A stretch of 64,000 nucleotides of DNA from JAJTHB01 sp033763775 (GTDB taxonomy: Bacteria > Pseudomonadota > Alphaproteobacteria > Rickettsiales > SXRF01), in NCBI GenBank assembly GCA_033763775.1, contig JANRJW010000012.1:62001-126000 (forward strand), given 5' to 3'. Of the stretch, positions 42,485 to 50,450 are shown one piece after another. A model generated the notes under the pieces. That model made no database searches. It had not been told where the DNA came from and was given only the letters and a program-made list of their open reading frames with translations. The position numbers and the translations under genes are program-made. The stretch's first letter is position 1. Every line of letters starts with the position of its first letter.

Positions 42485-43735
42485 TTATGCAGCGGATTTT
42501 TGTGGTTGGCGCTGGCCATGCTGACCACCGCGGAATGGGCGGCGGCGGCGATTTTTGCTGCTGCCTGCGCCGGGGCGGCGATCTGCGTTTCGCTGCTCGC
42601 GTGGCTGGCTCTGGCCGGAACCGTGAGGGCTGCGCGGCGGGTGTTTTTCATTCGGGTTGATAAGCCGCTGGATAGCGCGCCATTTCAGATCGTCCGCTGA
42701 AGTAATCAGGTTCAGCGCCGAACCTTCCGCCCCTGCCCTGCCGGTGCGGCCGATACGGTGAATATAGTCTTCCGGCGCTTGCGGCAGGTCATAGTTGATG
42801 ACATGCTCAATGTGCGGAATATCCAGCCCGCGCGCGGCGATGTCGGTCGCCACCAGAATGCGGTATTTATAGTCACGGAAACCATCAATCACACGTTCGC
42901 GGCGGTTCTGGCGCAGGTCACCATGAATGGCTTCCACCGTGTGCTTTTCCTTGCGCAGGCGGGCGGCCATTTTTTCCGCGCCCCATTTGGTTTTCACAAA
43001 CACGATAATCGATCCGGTGCGGCTTGCCAGCTGCTCGGTCAGCACTTGATATTTGGCATCTTCGCGCGTGTGGATGACTTCCTGTTTGATTTTCGCAATC
43101 GGCGCATTGGTGGAACCCACGGAAACGCGCACCGGATTGGTCAGGTATTTAGAAGAAAGCTTCACGATATTGTCCGGAAGCGTGGCTGAAAACAGCAGTG
43201 TCTGGCGCTGGGGCGGCAGAAACTTCACCACGCGCTCAATCTGGGTTTCAAAGCCCATATCGAGCATGCGATCCGTTTCGTCCAGCACGAGGAAATTCGT
43301 GTCGTGCAGCATCAGGCTGCCGCGCTCGAGATGATCGTTAATGCGCCCGGGGGTGCCAACAATCAGGCGTGGGCGGCTGCGCAGCTGCTGGATTTGCTGC
43401 GGCATGGATTCACCGCCAATCAGGAGCACGCTTTTAATGGTGTTGTAAGGGCCGGCGGTCAGGGTGTCGATCATCTCGATAACCTGGTTGGCCAGTTCGC
43501 GTGTGGGGGTCATCACCAGCGCGCTGCCGCGTGGGCTGGAAAGCAGCTTGGCTACCAGCGGAATACCAAACGCGCCGGTTTTGCCGGTGCCGGTCTGGGC
43601 AGAGCCGAGAATATCGCGGCCTTCAAGTGCGGGCGGGATCGCCTGCGCCTGAATGGGGGTCGGGGTATTGAAATTGATCCGCTTCAGCGCATCAAGAAGG
43701 GGCTGGGGAAGTCCCAGCGAGAGAAAATCGTTCAT
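42485..43735 (-). CDS. DEAD-box RNA helicase, RhlE type
   Basis: 416 aa. Q-motif FNTPTPIQAQAIP, Walker A SAQTGTGKTGAF, PTRELANQV, then motif II reads VLDETDRMLD (DETD instead of DEAD), SAT (LLFSATLPD), and HRIGRTGRAG near the end of the core. The C-terminal tail (from about 360) is rich in Arg, Gly, Gln and Ser, suited to RNA binding. It follows cspA on the same strand, with a family 3 repeat in the 5' region, suggesting cold-linked expression. Confidence 0.92.
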   Translation of the reverse strand: MNDFLSLGLPQPLLDALKRINFNTPTPIQAQAIPPALEGRDILGSAQTGTGKTGAFGIPLVAKLLSSPRGSALVMTPTRELANQVIEMIDTLTAGPYNTIKSVLLIGGESMPQQIQQLRSRPRLIVGTPGRINDHLERGSLMLHDTNFLVLDETDRMLDMGFETQIERVVKFLPPQRQTLLFSATLPDNIVKLSSKYLTNPVRVSVGSTNAPIAKIKQEVIHTREDAKYQVLTEQLASRTGSIIVFVKTKWGAEKMAARLRKEKHTVEAIHGDLRQNRRERVIDGFRDYKYRILVATDIAARGLDIPHIEHVINYDLPQAPEDYIHRIGRTGRAGAEGSALNLITSADDLKWRAIQRLINPNEKHPPRSPHGSGQSQPREQRNADRRPGAGSSKNRRRRPFRGGQHGQRQPQKSAA

Positions 43736-43807
43736 GGCTTATCTTTCTATCAGGCAAGCAACATGACCGGCTCGCCTCATTATTAAGTTTATGGAACTTC
43801 TTATGGT

Positions 43808-43930
43808 ATCTCGCTGCGGCGAGAAAAGCGCGCGGCGATGGAGTCCGAGGACATGAGTGTACGTCAAAGTACATGACATGTCCGAGGGAGGCTCTATCGC
43901 AAGCAGATTTTCCGCCGCAGTAGAGAGACC
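43808..43930 (-). repeat. Structured repeat (family 3), copy A, between cspA and the helicase gene
   Basis: About 113-123 nt matching 47723-47844 at 96 of 113 aligned bases without gaps. It folds: outer arms ctcgctgcggcg / cgccgcag, then gcgat / atcgc, then inner ggacatg / catgtcc. Between the copies the inner stem changes to ggaaacg / cgtttcc, two compensatory pair changes. It begins about 10 bases after the cspA stop on the minus strand. It may be a structured mRNA element, a small RNA or a mobile palindrome. Confidence 0.75.
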
Positions 43931-43939
43931 GAAAGAAGT

Positions 43940-44152
43940 TTAAGCGGCGTCAGCCAGCTTGAGGTTCGCAGCCGAGGTCTTACCTTTATTAGTGGCAAGA
44001 TCATACGACACTTTCTGACCTTCATTGAGGTTCGAAAGGCCAGCGCGTTCAACGGCGCTGATGTGAACGAATACATCGCCACCACCCTGATCAGGTTGAA
44101 TGAAGCCAAAACCTTTGGTGGGGTTGAACCATTTTACGGTACCAGTTGCCAT
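43940..44152 (-). CDS. Cold-shock protein, CspA family
   Basis: 70-aa cold-shock domain that binds single-stranded nucleic acid. TGTVKWFNPTKGFGFIQPD (RNP1) and DVFVHISAVERAG (RNP2) are intact. AGGAG lies 8 bases before the ATG. The 240-bp upstream region contains a short hairpin (tgccc / gggca, about 44186-44200) in what would be the mRNA leader, in keeping with the leader-based control of csp genes. It is followed by the family 3 repeat and the helicase gene. Confidence 0.96.
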   Translation of the reverse strand: MATGTVKWFNPTKGFGFIQPDQGGGDVFVHISAVERAGLSNLNEGQKVSYDLATNKGKTSAANLKLADAA

Positions 44153-44393
44153 GAGAAAATCTCCTATTCATAGCGTTAATGCCTGCCCACTATGGGCAAG
44201 CTTGATAAGAGTTCCGTCACCCGAAAAATCGGGGGCACTCTTACATCAAACGCGAGGAGGAAAAGACCTAAGATCCATGGTGTTTTTTTTAAAACACCCC
44301 GCCGCGAAGGCGACCAAAACAAGCAACTTAAATAAAGAGTAATTCGAAAACTCAATCGTTATTATGCACAGAAATGATGGGATAGCAAGCAAA

Positions 44394-45947
44394 TTATCCA
44401 GTAATCTGCGGTGCCGTGCTCTGACTCGCCTTCTGCTCGGCCATTTTGCCTTGCCACGCAGCAGCAGGCGGGGTGAGCTTGCAACGCTTGGTTGCGCAAG
44501 ATTTAACCTCTGACTTGGCGGGCACAGCATGGATCGCGCTGTTCGGATGGCTGCTGGCCAGCGCCCAGGGGTTTTGGCGCATTAGCTCCACCTGACGGGT
44601 GAGTTTTTCTGCCACCTCATAATCCTTAAGCGCCAGCGTATCCGGTCTGCCGAGGAATTTTGAGGTGTGCTCGATTAAAAGCTGCTGCATTTTGGCGGGC
44701 TGCTTGGCAATGGCCTCCGCGGCCAGCGCCACCACCGTGTCATCCACGCTGGTATCGCTTTTCACACCGCTGCCATGGCCTTTGGACGAAATAGCGAGCA
44801 GCACCTCCGCCACCAGATTTGCCCCGACAAAAATCGCACGAAATGGCACTGATTTGCGACGATCGCTGGTGGCATTATTCCACGCCACCGTGGTGCTCAC
44901 CGCATGGCACAACGTGCTCACCATGTAACCAACACCAGCGATCGCCAGCGGCTTCTGCTGAATCGCTTCCCATAATCCGGCGGCGCCTTTTTTCGGCTCG
45001 GCATCCGGATCACGCCCTTTTTCTTTCACCAGCATGGCAAACAGGCCGGACGCACCGGTCATGCCGCCCAGACCAATATCCAGCTGCCCTTCGAGCTTAT
45101 GCATTTTGTTCATCTGCTTTTCGAGATTTACTTTAAAAGTATCTTTCTCGACATCTAGGAATTTCGTATTTGGAAAGCCTTCGCTAATCTTGCCAAACTT
45201 GCGCTGAAACACATCTTCAACGTCTTCAGGCTTTACATGGCTTTGGCTGTGATCATAAGCCGACTTCGCAATACACGCGCCGGCGCCGGCATAAAACAGG
45301 TTCATCAACTCCGAAGGATAGCGGCGCAGCACATCATCAGCTTTTTGAATCAGCCCACGCTTTGAATCATCGATGATGGAATCAAGCGAACAATCCTTGG
45401 AAAGATCGGCGCCGTGCTCTTTCATATATTGTGCAAGCTTTTTAGCCACATCACGAATCTGCAAATCAGATTGATCCTTACGGCCAAACGTCAGCAGCGA
45501 AGCGGTGCCTGCACCATAAAGACCACCAGCGACTGTATTCAGCGTGCCCGCGCCCTTGTAGCCATAGGTCATGAAAGCAGCATCGCCAATCAGGTAAAAC
45601 AGGCCGCTGGCAGCGAGGCTGCGTTTCTTCAGCGCCTCGCCAAAGCTGACATGGTCATCTTTGCTGCGCTTGTAAGTGGATGCGCCGGAAAGCCAGCCCT
45701 TTTCTTCGGCGGTATGAATAAATTTGGACTCCAGCCCGAAACCATCCACCTGCAGCACCGGCTTGCCATCGAGGTTGTACGGCGTGCATTGCCAGCCCTG
45801 CGCCGCGCAATCCTCAATAATCTGGTTCAGCTGCGCCTGAGAAACGCCATCCGCTGCGCCAAGATAGGCGCGCACATGCCCACCATCCGTTTTGCGGACG
45901 GTCACATCCTTAATGACCTTGGAACTATCGTATTTATAGACGCCCAA
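44394..45947 (-). CDS. Unrecognised 517-aa multi-helix protein
   Basis: I do not recognise this gene. After a soluble N-terminal domain (about 1-105) there are about six Gly/Ala-rich hydrophobic stretches (for example SGLFYLIGDAAFMTYGY, NLFYAGAGACIAKSAY, PLAIAGVGYMVSTLCHAV and FVGANLVAEVLLAIS). Long charged helices separate them, and a polar Ala/Ser/Lys tail follows. This build recalls the 668- and 777-aa proteins at the left of the window, but I cannot show homology. It is flanked by cspA and an amino-acid permease. The start has a weak ribosome-binding site. Function unknown. Confidence 0.78.
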   Translation of the reverse strand: MGVYKYDSSKVIKDVTVRKTDGGHVRAYLGAADGVSQAQLNQIIEDCAAQGWQCTPYNLDGKPVLQVDGFGLESKFIHTAEEKGWLSGASTYKRSKDDHVSFGEALKKRSLAASGLFYLIGDAAFMTYGYKGAGTLNTVAGGLYGAGTASLLTFGRKDQSDLQIRDVAKKLAQYMKEHGADLSKDCSLDSIIDDSKRGLIQKADDVLRRYPSELMNLFYAGAGACIAKSAYDHSQSHVKPEDVEDVFQRKFGKISEGFPNTKFLDVEKDTFKVNLEKQMNKMHKLEGQLDIGLGGMTGASGLFAMLVKEKGRDPDAEPKKGAAGLWEAIQQKPLAIAGVGYMVSTLCHAVSTTVAWNNATSDRRKSVPFRAIFVGANLVAEVLLAISSKGHGSGVKSDTSVDDTVVALAAEAIAKQPAKMQQLLIEHTSKFLGRPDTLALKDYEVAEKLTRQVELMRQNPWALASSHPNSAIHAVPAKSEVKSCATKRCKLTPPAAAWQGKMAEQKASQSTAPQITG

Positions 45948-46167
45948 CGCTGCAGACTCCTTGTATCATTCATAGAATAGCAATGAATGGCAAAGAGTTA
46001 CACGGAAATTATGTTACATTATTGTTGCAGGCGCGCTGCATCCGGGTGGCTTTGGTGGCAACACCCCCAAATCATCGCAAAAAGCAATATAAAACAAGAA
46101 CCTAGAAATATGACAGTCGGCACCTGAAACCAGATACCGAGTGCCAGCGAAGGTTGAATACTACCGA

Positions 46168-47616
46168 TTAACGCTTCTCGGGGTTGCGTAGCTTGCTATG
46201 GAACTGGCCATAGGCAAAATAAATTACCAGACCGGCAAGGAAGTAGAACTTCAGTGTCCAGAAGACATCACGCAGCCCCCACATCAGATAACCGCAGCAG
46301 AGAATCCCCAGAATGGGAATCACCGGCGAGAACGGCACTTTAAAGGGACGGTGCAGGTCAGGCTGAGTTTTGCGCAAGTAAAGCACCGAAAAACAGATGA
46401 TAGCGAAAGCGAGCAGCGTGCCCATGCTCACCAGGGCGCCGAGCTCACTGATTGGGGTCATACCGGCAACCACCGCGACCACAACCCCCACCACGATCGT
46501 ATTCACATACGGCGTCTGGAATTTTGGATGCACCTTGCTGAAAGCCGCAGGCAGCAGGCCGTCCTTTGACATAGTGTAGAAAATACGGGTCTGGCCATAA
46601 AGCAGCACCAGAATCACCGAAAACAGGCCAGTGATTGCACCAATTTTAACGATGAAAGCGAGCCAGCCAAGACCGATCGCATCCACACCCACCGCAATCG
46701 GATCCGGCACATTGAGCATGGTGTAAGGCACAATCCCGGTCAGCACCAGCGCCACCAGCATGTAAAGAATGGTGCAGATGGTCAGCGAACCAATGATACC
46801 AATCGGCATATCGCGCTGTGGGTTTTTTGCTTCCTGCGCGGCGGTGGAGACCGCTTCAAAGCCAACATAAGCAAAGAAGATCATGCCGGCGGCGCGCAGA
46901 ATGCCATCATAGCCGAATTCGCCGGGTTTGCCGGTCGGCTCGGGGATGAACGGTGTCCAGTTATCGGCATTCACATAAAACAGGCCGACCGCCACAAACA
47001 GCACAATCACCGATACCTTGATGACTACGATGATATTATTCACCGTGGCGGATTCTTTCACACCAATCACTAGCAGTGCGGCAATGATCAGCGATCCGAG
47101 GAACGCAGGAACGTTGAAAATGCCGACCGCTGCGGTACCATCTTCCAGCGTCACCGGCAGGCCGGGCGCCGCCGCCCAGATCGGTGATATGATGATACCA
47201 AAATCTTTAAGGAAGCTCACAATATAGCCCGACCAGCCCACTGCCACGGTCGAGGCGGCAATGCCGTATTCCAAGAGCAGAAGCCAGCCCATAATCCACG
47301 CAAAAAGCTCCCCCAGTGAGGCATAAGCATAAGAATAAGCGCTGCCGGAAACAGGCAGCATCGAAGCCAGCTCGGCGTAGCACAAAGCTGCAAACGCGCA
47401 GCAAAGCCCTGCCAGCACGAAAGAAAGAATAATGGCCGGGCCGGCATGCTGTGCAGCGGCCTGACCGGTGATCACAAAAATACCCGCACCGATAATCGCG
47501 CCGACACCAAGGCTGGTAAGATTCGCAGCAGAAAGCGTGCGTTTCAGCTCGCCTTTCTGAGAATCCGCCTGAATTTGCGCCACCGGTTTTTTAACAAGGT
47601 ATTTAGCAAACGACAT
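46168..47616 (-). CDS. APC-family (cationic) amino-acid permease
   Basis: 482-aa inner-membrane transporter with about 12-14 helices. SLGVGAIIGAGIFVITG in the first helix and YAELASMLPVSGSAYSYAY are hallmarks of the CAT/YfnA-like branch of the APC superfamily. The frame is open to 47649, but AAAGG before the ATG at 47616 fixes the start. Substrate specificity cannot be read. A family 3 repeat lies upstream, between it and the antiporter gene. Confidence 0.9.
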   Translation of the reverse strand: MSFAKYLVKKPVAQIQADSQKGELKRTLSAANLTSLGVGAIIGAGIFVITGQAAAQHAGPAIILSFVLAGLCCAFAALCYAELASMLPVSGSAYSYAYASLGELFAWIMGWLLLLEYGIAASTVAVGWSGYIVSFLKDFGIIISPIWAAAPGLPVTLEDGTAAVGIFNVPAFLGSLIIAALLVIGVKESATVNNIIVVIKVSVIVLFVAVGLFYVNADNWTPFIPEPTGKPGEFGYDGILRAAGMIFFAYVGFEAVSTAAQEAKNPQRDMPIGIIGSLTICTILYMLVALVLTGIVPYTMLNVPDPIAVGVDAIGLGWLAFIVKIGAITGLFSVILVLLYGQTRIFYTMSKDGLLPAAFSKVHPKFQTPYVNTIVVGVVVAVVAGMTPISELGALVSMGTLLAFAIICFSVLYLRKTQPDLHRPFKVPFSPVIPILGILCCGYLMWGLRDVFWTLKFYFLAGLVIYFAYGQFHSKLRNPEKR

Positions 47617-47722
47617 AAGCATCCTTTCGGAAGATGATAAACGAGACAAGTACCACTACAGGGTATATTTTTGTCTGTAAAACAAAATTTAGTTAACGCC
47701 ATACAACTCCACCCATCCCTAC

Positions 47723-47844
47723 ATCTCGCTGCGGTGAGGAAATCGCACAGCGATGGAGTTCGAGGAAACGAATCTACATCAAACTACATGACGTTTCCGA
47801 GGGAGGCTTCATCGCAAGCAGATTTCCCGCCGCAGATGGAGATG
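47723..47844 (-). repeat. Structured repeat (family 3), copy B, after the antiporter gene
   Basis: Second copy of the element at 43808-43930, same orientation relative to the flanking genes. It starts two bases after the antiporter TAG stop on the minus strand. The 7-bp inner stem is kept by two paired changes, while flanking unpaired bases differ. Confidence 0.75.
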
Positions 47845-47845
47845 T

Positions 47846-49465
47846 CTAAGCCCTGCCGGCAAAGCGGTTGAAGAGCAGGTCAATATCGCGCAGCATTTCG
47901 TGCATGATATCGTCGCTGATTTTAAATCCGTGGCGCAGTTTGATGATGGCGTCGCGCTCGGCTTCCAGCACTTCTTTCCATATTTTATTTTCAACGGCGA
48001 GAATCGGGTGTTCATCGTGGCGCTGCTGCGGAGGCGGTTCGTGTGCGTGGATCGGGGTGTAAGGGCCATCGCCCAGCGCCTGCACTTTGTCTTCATAGTG
48101 GCTTACAATCCGTTCAAAAGCGGCGGATTGATGGCTGCCGTCGCGGCGCAGCTGCTGCAGCTTTTCGCGCGCCGTTTCTGCGGCGATTTTGCGGGCAATC
48201 CATTGCTCCTGCGCCGCGCGCGCATCTTCATGATACACCATGCGCACGCGCTTCAGCAGCCACGGCAGCGTCAGCCCCTGAAAAATCAGCGTGAAGATAA
48301 TCACGCAGAAGGCGAGGAATAAAATCAGGTCGCGGTGGGGAAAGGGCGCGCCGCCTTCCACAGTCAGTGGCACAGCCAGCGCAGTTGCCAGCGCCACCAC
48401 CCCGCGCACCCCCACCCAGCCGATGATAAACACGTTCTGCCATGCCGGGTATGGGTCGCGCGCGCGAATACCGGCAAAGAAAAACCGCGTGCCATACGCC
48501 ACCGCAAACACCCACACAAAGCGCGACACCACCGCCACCAGCGGCACCATGAGACCGAGCGTCCAGAGTGTTTCGGCATCATATTGCTGAAGGCGCGAAA
48601 CCAGCCCGGGGAAATGCAGGCCGATGAGCAGAAATACCAGCCCTTCCATCACAAACGTGACCATTTTCCAGATGGCCTCGGCCGGCACGCGAAACACCGG
48701 CTGAAATACTTTCGGCGCATACCAGCCCACCGTCAGGCCAAACGCCACCACCGCCAGCACGCCCGAGCTGTGCACCGCCTCTGCAGCGATATAAACGGCA
48801 TAAGGCGCAAGAAATGTGCTTAAAATCTCCACCGACATTTCGCGGATACGCGGGAAAATCTTCATGTAGAGCCAGCCGGCAAACCAGCCAAGCGCCAGCC
48901 CCGACACCACCATCCAGAGAAAATGCAGGCTTGCGCCTAGCAGCGAAAACACGCCGGTGACCACCGCCGCCACAGCAAACTGGTAGATAACAAGGCCGGT
49001 TGCATCATTCACCAGACTTTCACCTTCAAGAATCGTCATCACACGGCGTGGCAGCACAGCGTTTTTAGTCATGGAAACTGCCGCCACGGCGTCTGGCGCG
49101 GCAATAATCGCGCCCAGCACAAACCCGGCGGCAATCGAAATCTCAGGCTCCAGCCAGTGCATGGTCAGCGCCACCACCGCGCAGGTAAACACCACCAGCC
49201 CCACCGCGAGCTGCATGATCGGGCGCTTATTCGCCCTGAAATCGCGCAGCGAGGTGAAATACGCGGCTGAGGTAAGTAGCGGCGGCAGAAAAATCAGCAG
49301 CATCAGCTCTGGCGGAAACACAAAATTACCAAAAGCCGGAATCAGCCCAAGCCCCATCCCCGCCAGCACAAACGCAATAGGATTCGCCACACGAAGGCGC
49401 GGCGCGCCGTAAGCCACCACACAAATCGCCACCAGCAGCAGCAGGAAAATTTCAGTTGTGCTCAT
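47846..49465 (-). CDS. CPA1-family Na+/H+ (or K+/H+) antiporter
   Basis: 539 aa, about 12 membrane helices followed by a cytoplasmic helical tail of about 120 residues. FLPPLLTSAAYFTSLRDFR, AIIAAPDAVAAVS (helix 4-5 with the ion-binding Asp) and ILEGESLVNDATGLVIYQFA are the CPA1/NhaP signatures. Ion choice is not decidable. The tail contains His-rich IHAHEPPPQQRHDEH. It is upstream of the amino-acid permease on the same strand, separated by the repeat. Confidence 0.92.
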   Translation of the reverse strand: MSTTEIFLLLLVAICVVAYGAPRLRVANPIAFVLAGMGLGLIPAFGNFVFPPELMLLIFLPPLLTSAAYFTSLRDFRANKRPIMQLAVGLVVFTCAVVALTMHWLEPEISIAAGFVLGAIIAAPDAVAAVSMTKNAVLPRRVMTILEGESLVNDATGLVIYQFAVAAVVTGVFSLLGASLHFLWMVVSGLALGWFAGWLYMKIFPRIREMSVEILSTFLAPYAVYIAAEAVHSSGVLAVVAFGLTVGWYAPKVFQPVFRVPAEAIWKMVTFVMEGLVFLLIGLHFPGLVSRLQQYDAETLWTLGLMVPLVAVVSRFVWVFAVAYGTRFFFAGIRARDPYPAWQNVFIIGWVGVRGVVALATALAVPLTVEGGAPFPHRDLILFLAFCVIIFTLIFQGLTLPWLLKRVRMVYHEDARAAQEQWIARKIAAETAREKLQQLRRDGSHQSAAFERIVSHYEDKVQALGDGPYTPIHAHEPPPQQRHDEHPILAVENKIWKEVLEAERDAIIKLRHGFKISDDIMHEMLRDIDLLFNRFAGRA

Positions 49466-49490
49466 GCCCTAGGTTATAAGCGGGCGAAAC

Positions 49491-50411
49491 TTATGCCGCA
49501 AGGCAGGATTCAAAGCCTGCCGCAATGGCTTCCATCATCTCGAAATAAAGAGCCTCGCTCGGCGCAAGCAGCGCACCTTCTGGATCAAGCGCAGCGCTTT
49601 TCGCACCAGTGCCGGCCAGCAGATTATCGATCACAGCGCCATCAAACTGCGGCTCACGGAATACACACACCGCCTGCGCGCTTGCGATTTTTGCGCGCAG
49701 ATCGGCGAGGTGCCCCGCGCTCAGGCCGCGCTCCGGATGCACGGTAAGCGAGCCGGCGGCACGAAGGCCATAGCGCTGCTCAAAATACTGATACGCATCG
49801 TGAAACACCACAAATGGTCGGCCTTTCAGCTTTTCCATTCGCGCGGCAAGCGATGCATCCAGCGCATCGAGCTTACCAACGAGTAGCTCGGCATTGTGCA
49901 TATAAAGTACTTTTTTCTGAGGATAGGCAACCGATAGCTGGCGGGCAATTTCCTGCACCATCACCTTGGCATTGGCAGGCGACATCCACAGATGCAGATC
50001 ATGGCGCTCCTGCGTTTCATGCTCATGCCCGTGCTCATGATGATGCTCATGCGGCTCAAACCCTCGCCCCATGCGCGAGGGTAGCAGCGTCAGGCCACTG
50101 ACCTTGGAAAGCGCAATACGCTGCAACCTCCTCGGCGCACCATCCAGCGCTTTATCCATGAACAGTTCAAATTCATCGCTGATGTAAAACACCAGATCTG
50201 CATCTGCCAGCATCTTTGCCTGCGAAGGTTTCAGTGAAAAACTATGCAGCGACTGGCCACCAGAAAGCAGCACTTCGGGCTGGTTTTCATCCCCCTTCAT
50301 CACCGCCGCCACCAGCGAATGAAGCGGCTTAATACTGACCACCACACCGCTAGCCATCGCCGAAGGCGAAAACATCACCACCATGAAAAGAACTATGAGC
50401 GCGCGCATCAT
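49491..50411 (-). CDS. znuA: Zinc ABC transporter substrate-binding protein
   Basis: Periplasmic zinc carrier of the ZnuABC importer. A signal peptide (MMRALIVLFMVVMFSPSAMA), zinc ligands in SGGQSLHSFSLKPSQA, the His/Glu-rich loop HEHHHEHGHEH (about 130), LHLWMSPANA and FHDAYQYFEQRYGL are all present. At 306 aa it is complete. No znuB or znuC is adjacent, so the rest of the importer lies elsewhere. A perfect Zur palindrome sits upstream, so it is shut off by zinc. Confidence 0.93.
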   Translation of the reverse strand: MMRALIVLFMVVMFSPSAMASGVVVSIKPLHSLVAAVMKGDENQPEVLLSGGQSLHSFSLKPSQAKMLADADLVFYISDEFELFMDKALDGAPRRLQRIALSKVSGLTLLPSRMGRGFEPHEHHHEHGHEHETQERHDLHLWMSPANAKVMVQEIARQLSVAYPQKKVLYMHNAELLVGKLDALDASLAARMEKLKGRPFVVFHDAYQYFEQRYGLRAAGSLTVHPERGLSAGHLADLRAKIASAQAVCVFREPQFDGAVIDNLLAGTGAKSAALDPEGALLAPSEALYFEMMEAIAAGFESCLAA

Positions 50412-50417
50412 GCACGC

Positions 50418-50446
50418 TGTATGTTATATTATAACATTGCTGTCAA
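50418..50446 (-). promoter_or_regulatory. znuA promoter
   Basis: On the minus strand TTGACA (50441-50446), 17-bp spacer, CATACA (50418-50423). The -35 is perfect and the -10 weak. The start would fall at about 50411, at the znuA ATG, so the mRNA may be leaderless. Confidence 0.4.
50421..50437. promoter_or_regulatory. Zur operator of znuA
   Basis: Perfect palindrome ATGTTATA-T-TATAACAT, matching the Zur box type known from proteobacteria. It fills the spacer of the promoter, so bound Zur would block RNA polymerase. Confidence 0.88.
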
Positions 50447-50450
50447 GCGG

